Below are positions 1 through 8,087 of a stretch of 21,318 nucleotides of DNA, in pieces. The position numbers and the translations under genes are program-made. Under the pieces are notes generated by a model. It made no database searches. It worked only from the letters and a program-made list of their open reading frames with translations, and was not told the DNA's origin. Source of the DNA: Altererythrobacter sp. (GTDB lineage Bacteria > Pseudomonadota > Alphaproteobacteria > Sphingomonadales > Sphingomonadaceae). Numbering within the stretch: position 1 is the first letter of the stretch; each line of letters starts with the position of its first letter. The stretch spans positions 1 to 21,318 of the forward strand of contig JALZVZ010000234.1 in NCBI GenBank assembly GCA_023299945.1. The letters are read 5' to 3'.

Positions 1-440
1 TGTTTTAATTCACCTTCTGGTTCGCCTTCTGCATTACGGATCGCGCGCGCAAAAACCACCGTACCAACCGGCTTTAAATCAGTGCCGCCGCCTGGGCCAG
101 CAACGCCGCTAATAGCGACTGCTACGTCCGCATTAGAATTATCGAGCGCACCTTTTGCCATGGCCCAGACGCAGGCGATGGAGACAGCGCCGAAAGTTTC
201 GATAATGTCGCTGGCAACGCCCAGGCTCTCCATCTTTGCATCGTTGGAATAGGTCACAAAGCCGCGGTCTAGCACGGCAGAGGAGCCGGCAATCTCGGTT
301 ACGGCTGCCGCGACCAATCCACCGGTGCAGCTTTCGGCAAGCGCGACAGTGCGGCCAGCTTCGACATTTTCAGCAACAACGCGCTGCGCCAGTGCGATGA
401 TATCGATGGGCAGAAGTCCTCCGGATTTACGAGCGCTCAT
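1..440 (-). CDS. pncC: Nicotinamide-nucleotide amidase, CinA C-terminal family (3' end cut by window edge)
   Basis: This enzyme deamidates nicotinamide mononucleotide to nicotinate mononucleotide in NAD salvage; stand-alone CinA-C proteins of about 160-170 aa carry out this reaction. The visible 146 codons are open to the left edge, so about 20 C-terminal residues are probably missing. Family motifs seen in order: AESCTGG near residue 35 (nucleophile serine region), GFVTYSN near residue 60, and GVAGPGGGTDLKPVGTV near residues 112-128. There is no N-terminal MoCF-like domain, so it is the short form. The ATG at 440 overlaps the TGA of the upstream exported-protein gene as ATGA, and I see no strong Shine-Dalgarno sequence, which suggests translational coupling in the ispDF operon. 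The family assignment is secure; the substrate is inferred from the family. Confidence 0.9.
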   Translation of the reverse strand, partial: MSARKSGGLLPIDIIALAQRVVAENVEAGRTVALAESCTGGLVAAAVTEIAGSSAVLDRGFVTYSNDAKMESLGVASDIIETFGAVSIACVWAMAKGALDNSNADVAVAISGVAGPGGGTDLKPVGTVVFARAIRNAEGEPEGELK

Positions 441-979
441 TCATCACCGCGATAGGGGCAAAGTGTCGGATTTTTGACATCCGCCATATCCATCAAAAAT
501 GCGACCAAATCGCCGACATTGTCCTCGGGTAAAGGTGCGATCAGGGCGATGCCGCGCTCAATCTTGCTGCAATCCTTCACTTTGATTTCCTTGCCAACCA
601 TGGTGACGAGCACGGCATCGACGAATGGACGCAGCGCGCTTTCGGGCAGGCTACTGATCATCTCGCCCATCCCATCAGGTCCTTTACCTTTTTCGCTAAA
701 AGCTTTCAGCAGACGCAAAGTGGCGGGCCAATTGGCGTCTTGCTTTGCGCGGTAAGGAGCAAGAAATTCCGTGCTTTTTGTCGCCATAAATCCGGTGGCC
801 GACAATTCGCTGCTGCATTTTTCGCTAAAGGCATCGGCGAGCAATGGCATTGCGTAAACGGTTGCGCCTGACAGATCCGCCTGTTCAACGCATTCCTGCG
901 CCATGGCCATTTGCGGCTGTGCCAAAGCAAGCATGGCCAGTGTTGCAGCGGTGCTTTTGGCGATCCAATTCTTAGTCAT
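437..979 (-). CDS. Exported protein of unknown function with four cysteines (180 aa)
   Basis: I do not recognise this family. The N-terminus is a clear Sec signal peptide: basic MTKNWIAK, a hydrophobic stretch to about residue 21, and a cleavage-like AMA-Q site near residues 25-28. The mature part of about 152 aa has four cysteines (C30, C55, C137, C174), which could form two disulfides in the periplasm. It looks largely helical and has no visible catalytic motif or membrane anchor. Its ATG overlaps the ispDF stop (ATGA, 976-979) and its TGA overlaps the pncC start (437-440), so it lies inside a coupled three-gene operon. The signal peptide, uninterrupted frame and coupled borders argue that it is a real gene. 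Function cannot be inferred: its neighbours are cytoplasmic enzymes of unrelated pathways. Confidence 0.85.
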   Translation of the reverse strand: MTKNWIAKSTAATLAMLALAQPQMAMAQECVEQADLSGATVYAMPLLADAFSEKCSSELSATGFMATKSTEFLAPYRAKQDANWPATLRLLKAFSEKGKGPDGMGEMISSLPESALRPFVDAVLVTMVGKEIKVKDCSKIERGIALIAPLPEDNVGDLVAFLMDMADVKNPTLCPYRGDE

Positions 980-2136
980 TGTGGTTCCTCTTGCATAAGT
1001 AATACGGCGGCTTGGGCGGCGATCCCTTCGCCGCGCCCAGTGAAGCCCAATTTTTCGGTTGTTGTTGCTTTGATGCTAATTTGGTCGATGTGCACATCCA
1101 TAATTTCAGCCAGCCGGGTCCGCATAGCATCGCGGTGCGGGCCGATCTTGGGTGCCTCGCAGATAATCGTGAGGTCCAAATTGCCAAGGCGGTAGCCTTT
1201 TTCGCGCATCAATTTGCAGGCATGCTCCACAAACATCGGCGATGCAGCGCCTTTCCATTGCGGATCAGAAGGCGGAAAATGCGTGCCGATATCGCCGTCT
1301 CCCAATGCGCCCAAAATGGAATCGACGACTGCATGCAAAGCGACATCTGCATCGCTATGCCCGGCAAGACCCATGTCGTGTTCCAATTTAACTCCGCACA
1401 GCCATAGCTCCTCGCCGCTGGCTAGAGCGTGAACGTCATATCCTTGGCCAATACGCATGTTTGCTCCTTGGGCATTTAGGTCCGAGGCGAAAGTCACTTT
1501 TTTGAGCGTTTCATCGCCGTCTACCAATGCGACTGTGCCGCCATTGGCTCGCAAGACTTGGGCATCGTCGCCGGCATTTGGTTCGCCATCCCATGCGCGG
1601 TGGGCGTCCAAGATAGCGCTGAAACGAAATGCTTGAGGGGTTTGGACACGGCGCAGTGTTTCGCGCTCCGCAGTGCCTGTCATCACGCCGTCTTTCGCGA
1701 CTGCTAGACTATCGACGACGGGTAGGGTGGGAATCGCACCGGGATTGCCCACAAGCGCCTCCCGCAAGCGTTGTGTCACGTCACTTGGAAGAAAGGGCCG
1801 GGCAGCGTCATGGATGAGCACATATTCGGGCGCGTCTTGCGAAAGCATTTCCAAAGCATTCCGAACAGACGCCTGCCGAGTTGTTCCGCCGGTTATCAGT
1901 TGGACATTCTTAATTCCATCCAATGCGCGGCGAGCTAATTCCTCACCGCCTTCGGGGATCGCAACCACAATATCAGCCGCGCCATGCGCCTGTAATCGCT
2001 CAACTGAATGGCGCACCAATGGCTTGCCGCGCAGCATTCGAAATTGCTTGGGGACCTCGCCGCCTACGCGCAGGCCTTTACCGGCCGCAACGATCACGGC
2101 AGCAAAAGGAGTGGAGGGCGCAACATGGGAAACCAT
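976..2136 (-). CDS. ispDF: Bifunctional IspD/IspF enzyme of the MEP isoprenoid pathway
   Basis: A fusion of 2-C-methyl-D-erythritol 4-phosphate cytidylyltransferase (IspD, residues about 10-225) and 2-C-methyl-D-erythritol 2,4-cyclodiphosphate synthase (IspF, about 228-386). These are two non-consecutive steps of the non-mevalonate pathway to IPP/DMAPP. IspD shows the nucleotide-binding segment [18 protein letters not shown] (15-32) and DAARPF (110-115). IspF begins at [11 protein letters not shown], and its metal ligands D234, H236 and H268 keep the spacing of D8/H10/H42 in E. coli IspF. The ATTTEK and GRGEG motifs lie near 357-371. At 386 aa it has the usual fused length, common in Alphaproteobacteria. 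It is the first gene of a minus-strand operon and diverges from dusB. The ATG at 2136 is the first good start. Confidence 0.97.
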   Translation of the reverse strand: MVSHVAPSTPFAAVIVAAGKGLRVGGEVPKQFRMLRGKPLVRHSVERLQAHGAADIVVAIPEGGEELARRALDGIKNVQLITGGTTRQASVRNALEMLSQDAPEYVLIHDAARPFLPSDVTQRLREALVGNPGAIPTLPVVDSLAVAKDGVMTGTAERETLRRVQTPQAFRFSAILDAHRAWDGEPNAGDDAQVLRANGGTVALVDGDETLKKVTFASDLNAQGANMRIGQGYDVHALASGEELWLCGVKLEHDMGLAGHSDADVALHAVVDSILGALGDGDIGTHFPPSDPQWKGAASPMFVEHACKLMREKGYRLGNLDLTIICEAPKIGPHRDAMRTRLAEIMDVHIDQISIKATTTEKLGFTGRGEGIAAQAAVLLMQEEPQ

Positions 2137-2214
2137 TCAGCCCCGCGCTTAAAGTCTGGACGGCTCTTGCGCAATCCACTAAGCGCTGCACAAATTTTGG
2201 GCACTGCTATTGTT
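2137..2214. promoter_or_regulatory. Divergent intergenic region between ispDF and dusB
   Basis: This 78-nt gap must hold the 5' signals for the minus-strand ispDF operon and at least part of those for the plus-strand dusB-ntr cluster. I see no convincing -35/-10 pair in either direction; TTGCGC-like hexamers occur but their partners are weak. There is also no clear Shine-Dalgarno sequence before the dusB ATG. I list it because of its position, not because of a recognised motif. Confidence 0.4.
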
Positions 2215-3234
2215 ATGACCACGTTACCAATTCCTCCTGCGCTAAAACCGATCCAAATCGGCAATATCGAAGTTGCGTGTCCGGTGCTGCTTGCGCCGAT
2301 GACAGGCGTGACCGACATGCCGTTCCGCACGCTTGTGCGGCGCTATGGTTCGGGCCTCAATGTAACCGAGATGATCGCCAGTCAGGCTGCTATTCGAGAA
2401 ACGCGCCAATCCATTCAAAAGGCAGCGTGGGATGCAATCGAAGAACCTGTTTCCATGCAATTGGTGGGCTGCGACCCCGTCAGCATGGGCGAGGCCGCCA
2501 AGCTGAATGAGGCCCGCGGCGCAGCGATCATCGACATCAACTTTGGCTGTCCGGTGCGCAAAGTCACAAATGGTATGGCGGGCAGCGCGTTGATGCGTGA
2601 GGTCCCGCTGGCGACAGAATTGATGCGCGCCACCATCAAAGCGGTGGATGTGCCGGTCACGGTAAAGATGCGGATGGGTTGGGATCATGACAGCTTAAAC
2701 GCGCCAGAGCTTGCCCATATTGCCGAGGATCTCGGCGTGAAGATGATCACCGTGCATGGCCGCACTCGCAACCAGATGTACAAGGGCAATGCGGATTGGT
2801 CCTTCATCACCAAGGTCAAAGAGGCGGTGAATATTCCCGTCATCGTCAATGGCGATATTTGCGGGATTGATGATGCGGCGCGGGCCTTGGAGCAATCGGG
2901 CGCAGACGGTTTAATGATCGGGCGCGGTGCATACGGAAAGCCGTGGATGCTGGGCCAGATCATGCATTGGTGGCAAACCGGCGAGATGCGCGAGACGCCC
3001 AGTTTTGATGAACAATATGCCGTGCTGGTAGAGCATTACAGGGGCATGCTGGAACATTACGGCAGCGAGGTTGGCAGCAAAGTCGCACGCAAACATATTG
3101 GTTGGTACACCAAGGGCATGCATGGATCTGCTGAGTTCCGCAACAAAGCCAATTTCATCGATGATCCTGAGCAAGTGCTTGGCGAGATTGAGCGCTTTTA
3201 CACACCATTCTTGCGCCGCCGTGCGGCTGCTTGA
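2215..3234 (+). CDS. dusB: tRNA-dihydrouridine synthase (DusB / NifR3 family)
   Basis: This FMN-dependent enzyme reduces specific uridines in the tRNA D-loop to dihydrouridine, using NAD(P)H. The 339-aa chain has the TIM-barrel signature [15 protein letters not shown] (24-38), the active-site segment [11 protein letters not shown] with catalytic C112, and late FMN-phosphate motifs ([21 protein letters not shown]). I chose the ATG at 2215 because homologues start just before the [18 protein letters not shown] segment. The frame is open further upstream, but that part lies over ispDF. It is followed 9 nt later by ntrB, the classical nifR3-ntrB-ntrC order of Alphaproteobacteria, so dusB probably leads the regulatory operon. 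No strong ribosome-binding site is visible. Confidence 0.96.
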   Translation: MTTLPIPPALKPIQIGNIEVACPVLLAPMTGVTDMPFRTLVRRYGSGLNVTEMIASQAAIRETRQSIQKAAWDAIEEPVSMQLVGCDPVSMGEAAKLNEARGAAIIDINFGCPVRKVTNGMAGSALMREVPLATELMRATIKAVDVPVTVKMRMGWDHDSLNAPELAHIAEDLGVKMITVHGRTRNQMYKGNADWSFITKVKEAVNIPVIVNGDICGIDDAARALEQSGADGLMIGRGAYGKPWMLGQIMHWWQTGEMRETPSFDEQYAVLVEHYRGMLEHYGSEVGSKVARKHIGWYTKGMHGSAEFRNKANFIDDPEQVLGEIERFYTPFLRRRAAA

Positions 3235-3243
3235 GCAACAGTA

Positions 3244-4323
3244 GTGTCCGCAGTCATCTACAAACCTGAGGCTTCCGCTCAAATTGGCGGTCTGATCTTC
3301 GCGATGATTTTGATAGACGCTGAAAACCATATTGCGGAAAGCAATCATGCGGCAGAAAATATGTTGGGGCGCAGTTCTAAGCGGCTGCTTGGCATTTCGG
3401 TCACTGATGCGGTGAAGCTGTCTGATGACCGCGTGACCGAGCGTTTGTCAGAGACGGAAGCGGCGCTTGTCGCGCGCGATGTTGGCCTGATGGCCAATGG
3501 GCAAGAACGTCGCGTGAACCTAACTCTATCGCCATTGTCTGGTCACCCTGGCTGGCGCGTGCTGACATTGTCTGATGCGGGACGCGATGATGCGAACAAC
3601 GGCAGCGCCGGGAAAACCGCATCGCTGGGCGCACCGTCTATCTTGGCCCATGAGATTAAGAACCCACTGGCGGCCATTCGCGGAGCGGCCCAATTGGCCG
3701 AACGCAAACTGCCAGATGCAAGCAAGTCGCTCGCCAAGATGATACAAGGAGAAGTCGACCGGATTGCTCGGTTGATCGACCGTATGCAAAGGCTTGGCAG
3801 CACAACGCCTGAACCATCTGAATCGGTCAATTTGCACGAGGCAATCCGCGCAGCAATTGGCACTGTGCGCGCAGCGAATGCCGCCTCAATTGTTATCGTC
3901 GAAGAGTTTGATCCATCAATCCCGCCGGTCATGGTCAACCGCGATGCGTTGGAGCAGGTTTTCATCAATTTAATCTCCAATGCACGGGATGCCGCAGCCG
4001 ATATGCAGGGCGCTAAAGTCTGGGTGCGAACGCGCTTTGTCAGCGGGCTGGCGTTTAGCGCGATGCGTTTTGGCAAGCCGGTGAAATTGCCGATAGAAGT
4101 GACGGTCAGCGACAATGGCACCGGCGTACCGCCTGAATTGCGCGATCATCTGTTTGAGCCATTTGTGACATCCAAAAAATCGGGGCAGGGGCTGGGCCTT
4201 GCACTGGTTCGCAAACTGCTTGCCGATATGGGCGGGCGGATCGGGCATGAGCGCGATATGCGCGAAGACCGCACCCATTTCCGTATTCATCTTCCCATTG
4301 CTGCAAAGGTATCTGCCAAATGA
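3244..4323 (+). CDS. ntrB: Nitrogen regulation sensor kinase NtrB (GlnL)
   Basis: A cytoplasmic histidine kinase that phosphorylates or dephosphorylates NtrC according to nitrogen status, usually through PII. The 359 aa have no membrane segment. In order they show a PAS-like domain (about 15-110), a HisKA dimerisation domain with the phospho-acceptor in HEIKNPL (H136), and an HATPase domain with N-box NLISNARDAA, G1 box DNGTGVP and G2 box GQGLGLA. The start is a GTG at 3244, 9 nt after the dusB stop, with little Shine-Dalgarno sequence, so translation is probably coupled to dusB. A later ATG at 3304 would cut into the PAS domain. Its stop overlaps the ntrC start as ATGA (4320-4323). Confidence 0.94.
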   Translation: MSAVIYKPEASAQIGGLIFAMILIDAENHIAESNHAAENMLGRSSKRLLGISVTDAVKLSDDRVTERLSETEAALVARDVGLMANGQERRVNLTLSPLSGHPGWRVLTLSDAGRDDANNGSAGKTASLGAPSILAHEIKNPLAAIRGAAQLAERKLPDASKSLAKMIQGEVDRIARLIDRMQRLGSTTPEPSESVNLHEAIRAAIGTVRAANAASIVIVEEFDPSIPPVMVNRDALEQVFINLISNARDAAADMQGAKVWVRTRFVSGLAFSAMRFGKPVKLPIEVTVSDNGTGVPPELRDHLFEPFVTSKKSGQGLGLALVRKLLADMGGRIGHERDMREDRTHFRIHLPIAAKVSAK

Positions 4324-5732
4324 GCCGCCTTGTTCTATTGGTTGAAGATGACGCAGCCATTGCAACCGTCATTACCGCTGCATTGGAAGATGACGGCTTT
4401 ACGATCCATCACTGCGATTCAATCGCGGGGCGCGACAGATTGCTTGGCGAAAACAGCTACCTAGTGATGTTGACCGATGTGATGCTGACCGATGGCGATG
4501 GGATTGAGGCTCTGCCGCGCATGCGGGCGAAATATCCCGAATTGCCGATCATTGTTCTGTCTGCGCAAAACACGCTGGATACAGCCGTACGGGCAAGCGA
4601 AAACCAAGCGTTTGAGTATTTTCCCAAGCCGTTTGATCTGGATGAATTGGTGCGCGCCGTTGTGCAGGGGGCGGGGCAGCAATTGGAAGTCAAAGACGCG
4701 CCGGCCCTTATGGATGACGGCATGCCTTTGGTCGGGCGCAGTCAGGCAATGCAGGGCGTCTACCGCATGATCGCCCGCGTACTTCGCAATGATTTGACCG
4801 TGCTGATTACGGGCGAATCCGGCACGGGCAAGGAATTGGTTGCGGAGGCTATCCATCAATTGGGCGCGCGCAAATCCGGGCCCTTTGTCGCCGTGAACGC
4901 CGCCGCCATTCCGCATGATTTGATCGAGAGCGAATTGTTCGGTCATGAGAAAGGCGCGTTTACTGGCGCGATTGGCCAAGTGATCGGCAAATTTGAGCAG
5001 GCCAATGGTGGGACTTTGTTCTTGGATGAGATTGGCGACATGCCGGCGGACGCTCAAACGCGGCTATTGCGCGCGCTGCAATCTGGCCGGATCAGGCGGG
5101 TTGGCGGCCGGCAAGAAATTGCCGTTGATGTGCGCATTGTGGCGGCGACCAACCGCGCGCTTATGCCAATGATTGCAGACGGTTTGTTCCGCGAGGATTT
5201 GTTCTATCGCCTCAACGTGGTGCCGATCGAACTGCCACCTTTGCGCGAACGGGTAGAGGATGTCGAAGTGCTGACCCAGCATTTCTTAGCTCAGGCCGCC
5301 GATGATGATTTGCCGCGTAGGCAATTGACCCGCGATGCTTTTAAGGAATTAGAAAGCCGTGAGTGGCGCGGTAATGTGCGCGAATTGCGCAATGTTGTTT
5401 ATCGGCTTGCATTGATGGCGCGCGATGACACTGTGGATGCCGCTGCTGTGCTCGACATTATTGGCAGGGATCACGCCCAATCTGAGGATGTTGCAGAGGG
5501 CACTATGAGCAAGGCGGTGAACCAATGGCTCGACAATAATCGCCCTGCCCATGGGGCCGTTTATCACAGCGCTTTGGCGGCGTTTGAAAAGCCCCTGATC
5601 GAATACGCTTTGGAGCAAACCGGCGGAAATCAACTGCGTGCCGCGCAGCTTCTAGGGATCAACCGCAATACTCTGCGCAAGCGTTTGGGTGAGCTGGATT
5701 TAAACGCTGAGAATTTCAATCGGGCGTTATGA
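4320..5732 (+). CDS. ntrC: Nitrogen response regulator NtrC (sigma-54 activator)
   Basis: The response regulator of the NtrB/NtrC pair; when phosphorylated it activates sigma-54 promoters of nitrogen-assimilation genes. Over 470 aa it has a receiver domain (1-115; acidic pocket D10/D11, phospho-site D53, K103), an AAA+ domain and a Fis-type helix-turn-helix at about 425-470. The AAA+ domain has Walker A GESGTGKE (165-172), the sigma-54 contact GAFTGA (212-217), and Walker B ending in DE (236-237). Because GAFTGA is intact, this NtrC should work with RpoN, unlike the Rhodobacter NtrC, which lacks the motif. It starts in an ATGA overlap with ntrB. A 59-nt gap then precedes ntrY. Confidence 0.96.
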   Translation: MSRLVLLVEDDAAIATVITAALEDDGFTIHHCDSIAGRDRLLGENSYLVMLTDVMLTDGDGIEALPRMRAKYPELPIIVLSAQNTLDTAVRASENQAFEYFPKPFDLDELVRAVVQGAGQQLEVKDAPALMDDGMPLVGRSQAMQGVYRMIARVLRNDLTVLITGESGTGKELVAEAIHQLGARKSGPFVAVNAAAIPHDLIESELFGHEKGAFTGAIGQVIGKFEQANGGTLFLDEIGDMPADAQTRLLRALQSGRIRRVGGRQEIAVDVRIVAATNRALMPMIADGLFREDLFYRLNVVPIELPPLRERVEDVEVLTQHFLAQAADDDLPRRQLTRDAFKELESREWRGNVRELRNVVYRLALMARDDTVDAAAVLDIIGRDHAQSEDVAEGTMSKAVNQWLDNNRPAHGAVYHSALAAFEKPLIEYALEQTGGNQLRAAQLLGINRNTLRKRLGELDLNAENFNRAL

Positions 5733-5764
5733 CGTAAAAATGACACAAAAAACTTGCTTTCCCG

Positions 5765-5778
5765 CCACACCTGTGTGG
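5765..5778. promoter_or_regulatory. Inverted repeat upstream of ntrY
   Basis: CCACACCTGTGTGG consists of two perfect 6-bp arms around a CT centre. It sits 13 nt before the ntrY start, inside the only sizeable gap between ntrC and ntrY. The position and symmetry suit an operator or a short RNA hairpin in the ntrY leader. I do not recognise the binding protein. Confidence 0.35.
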
Positions 5779-5791
5779 TAAACAAGTCACG

Positions 5792-8035
5792 ATGGCGACA
5801 AATTCACCCCCTTTGAGCCGAAGATCACCGCGATGGTGGCGCCGGTTTATGGTCGCATCGCGCCATGCGAATGTTTTTCTTTGGTTAGAGATCGCTGCGG
5901 TGTCCGTATTTTTGCTCGGGGTTTGGGCGACTTGGTTCGCTTTTACCAATGCTCCCGATGATGGGCGATTGCTACCGACACCGCAGGTCGCGGTTCTCTT
6001 GATGGCAACATTGCTGCCGGCGATGGCCATTCTGGTTTTGCTGGGAAGGCGGTTTGCCTTGCGGCGGGCTGCGGGAAGCACGGCGCGATTGCATGTTAAG
6101 CTGGTGTTTTTCTTCTCGCTGGTTGCGGCTGTTCCGACATTGTTGGTCGCAGGGTTTGCTGCTGTGCTGTTCCAGTCAGGCGTCGATTTTTGGTTCTCTG
6201 ATAATTCGCGCGGATTGATGGAAAACGCCAATCAGCTTGCAGAGGATTATTACGATGAAAATCAACGCAAGGTTGGTGAAGAGACTCTGACGATGGCGGG
6301 CGATGTGCGCTATTATCTTGGCGGAGTGGACGCCATTTCTGCCGAGGAATTGGCAGGCGGAAAGTTCACCGAATTTGTGGCTTATCAATTGCAGGGGCGT
6401 GACCTTAATGAAGCAGTGATCTTGCAGAAGGTTGAGGCCAATCAATTGCGTGTGGCCGCATCCTATGATTTGACAAAAGGGCATGATCCACTTGCCATAG
6501 CAGCGCCGTCTTTGGAGGCATTTGCGCAAGGTGAAAGCGTCTTTATCGTTGCTAGACCGACCCGGATTGAAGCGATCGCGCCGATTGATGTGGACAGTGG
6601 GATCTACCTTTATAGCGCCCGAAATTCAGAAGCCGCCTCGTTTCGTTCGTGGCAAAATGCGAAGTCAGTTTCGGCTGCCTATGACGATTTGACCTCGCGG
6701 GCCAGGGCGCTGCAATTGCGGTTTAACCTCGCATTGTTTGTAGTCAGTCTTGCGCTTGTTGGCTTGGCTGTCTGGTTCGCATTGCGCTTCTCTGACAGAC
6801 AGGTGGAGCCATTAACCGATCTCGTCAGCGCCGCGCGCAAAGTGGGTTCGGGCAATTTCGCGATGCGCGTAGAAGGACGCACAGGAGCAGATGAGATTGG
6901 CATGCTCAACCGCGCCTTTAACCGGATGACATCCCAGCTTGAACGCCAGACCGATGATCTGGTTTCAGCCAATAAGCAGCTGGATGATCGCCGTACCTTT
7001 ATGGAAGCCGTACTGGAATCGGTCACTGCAGGGATAGTCTCGCTGGATGATCAAGGGCGGGTATTGCTTATGAACCCGACCGCACAGAAATTGCTGCTGG
7101 AGCAGGATGTCTCGACATTGGTTGGCATACCGATTGCTGATCTTGCCCCTGACCTCGCCGCGATGATTGAGGCAAAGCTGACCAGCGGCGTTGTTACTCA
7201 TTCAACCGCTGGCGAGTTGCTAACCTTGGCGGTAAAAATCGCACCAGAACGCGGCGGGCACGTTATCACATTTGAAGATATTACCCGCCAATTGCTGGAT
7301 CAAAGGCAGGCGGCATGGTCTGATGTGGCGCGCCGGATTGCGCATGAGATTAAGAACCCGCTTACGCCCATTCAATTGGCAACTGAACGTCTAAAGCGCC
7401 GCTACCGCAAGCAGATCGACAGCGACGGTGAATTGTTCGATGAGCTGACCAGCACGATCGTTCGTCAAGTTGGCGCTTTGCGCAATATGGTCGATGAATT
7501 CTCAAGCTTTGCGCGCCTGCCAAAGCCCAATTTCCGCCAAGAGGATGCGGTGGATTTGGTGCGCCAAGCTGTGTTCCTGCAAGAGGTCGCGCACCCATCT
7601 TTGAACTTCAACCTATCGCACAAAGATGTTGAGGCCAGCATGCTGAGCTGTGACCGGCATCAACTTGGTCAGGCCATGACAAACCTGCTGAAAAATGCGG
7701 TGGAGGCGGTGGAAGAAAAAGCCTTGAGTGCAGAGCCAGATTTTCGCGGCTCAATTGCCATCACAATGACTTCGGGCGACGAAGCTTTGACAATTGCGGT
7801 TGAGGATAATGGTGTCGGCCTGCCGCAAGAGCGCGAGCGGATCATCGAACCTTACATGACAACGCGGGAGGCGGGCACGGGGCTCGGCCTCGCGATTGTC
7901 AACAAAATCGTTGATGAGCATGGCGGCGATATGACATTCTCGTCTGGCCAAGATGGCGGCACCAAGGTTGTGATGCGGTTCTCGCGGGAGCCATTATCTG
8001 GCGAAGCTCCTGTGCAAAAGGATGCTGCCGAATGA
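5792..8035 (+). CDS. ntrY: Membrane sensor histidine kinase NtrY
   Basis: The sensor of the NtrY/NtrX system, linked in Alphaproteobacteria to nitrogen metabolism, redox and envelope control. The 747-aa protein has three N-terminal membrane segments (about 28-50, 65-85, 103-126), an extracytoplasmic loop of roughly 180 residues, and a fourth membrane segment (about 312-332). These are followed by a HAMP domain (333-385), a PAS domain (about 400-500), HisKA with H518 in HEIKNPLTP, and HATPase with N-box NLLKNAVEA, G1 DNGVG (672-676) and G2 GTGLGLA. All catalytic boxes are intact and the length is usual for NtrY. The start ATG at 5792 lacks a clear Shine-Dalgarno sequence. It is followed after 52 nt by ntrX. 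Confidence 0.95.
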   Translation: MATNSPPLSRRSPRWWRRFMVASRHANVFLWLEIAAVSVFLLGVWATWFAFTNAPDDGRLLPTPQVAVLLMATLLPAMAILVLLGRRFALRRAAGSTARLHVKLVFFFSLVAAVPTLLVAGFAAVLFQSGVDFWFSDNSRGLMENANQLAEDYYDENQRKVGEETLTMAGDVRYYLGGVDAISAEELAGGKFTEFVAYQLQGRDLNEAVILQKVEANQLRVAASYDLTKGHDPLAIAAPSLEAFAQGESVFIVARPTRIEAIAPIDVDSGIYLYSARNSEAASFRSWQNAKSVSAAYDDLTSRARALQLRFNLALFVVSLALVGLAVWFALRFSDRQVEPLTDLVSAARKVGSGNFAMRVEGRTGADEIGMLNRAFNRMTSQLERQTDDLVSANKQLDDRRTFMEAVLESVTAGIVSLDDQGRVLLMNPTAQKLLLEQDVSTLVGIPIADLAPDLAAMIEAKLTSGVVTHSTAGELLTLAVKIAPERGGHVITFEDITRQLLDQRQAAWSDVARRIAHEIKNPLTPIQLATERLKRRYRKQIDSDGELFDELTSTIVRQVGALRNMVDEFSSFARLPKPNFRQEDAVDLVRQAVFLQEVAHPSLNFNLSHKDVEASMLSCDRHQLGQAMTNLLKNAVEAVEEKALSAEPDFRGSIAITMTSGDEALTIAVEDNGVGLPQERERIIEPYMTTREAGTGLGLAIVNKIVDEHGGDMTFSSGQDGGTKVVMRFSREPLSGEAPVQKDAAE

Positions 8036-8073
8036 CGCATTTCAACATTTACATTCCCTCGAATTTTAAGATT

Positions 8074-8079
8074 AGGAGG
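8074..8079 (+). promoter_or_regulatory. ntrX: Strong Shine-Dalgarno sequence fixing the ntrX start
   Basis: AGGAGG lies 8 nt before the ATG at 8088. It overlaps the in-frame GTG at 8079 and so argues against that upstream start. It is one of the two strongest ribosome-binding sites in the window, suggesting that ntrX is translated independently of ntrY. Confidence 0.8.
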
Positions 8080-8087
8080 TGCCGCTA

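Noticed and set aside
2008..2214. Upstream extension of the dusB frame
   Set aside because: It lies over ispDF and its translation does not resemble the Dus N-terminus; the ATG at 2215 fits the family.
4461..5057. 198-codon antisense frame within ntrC
   Set aside because: Shadow of the AAA+ coding sequence; no signal peptide, domain or ribosome-binding site.
5741..5758. Sigma-54-like TGACAC...TTGCT before ntrY
   Set aside because: The essential GG is GA and the spacing to GC is 12 nt instead of 10.
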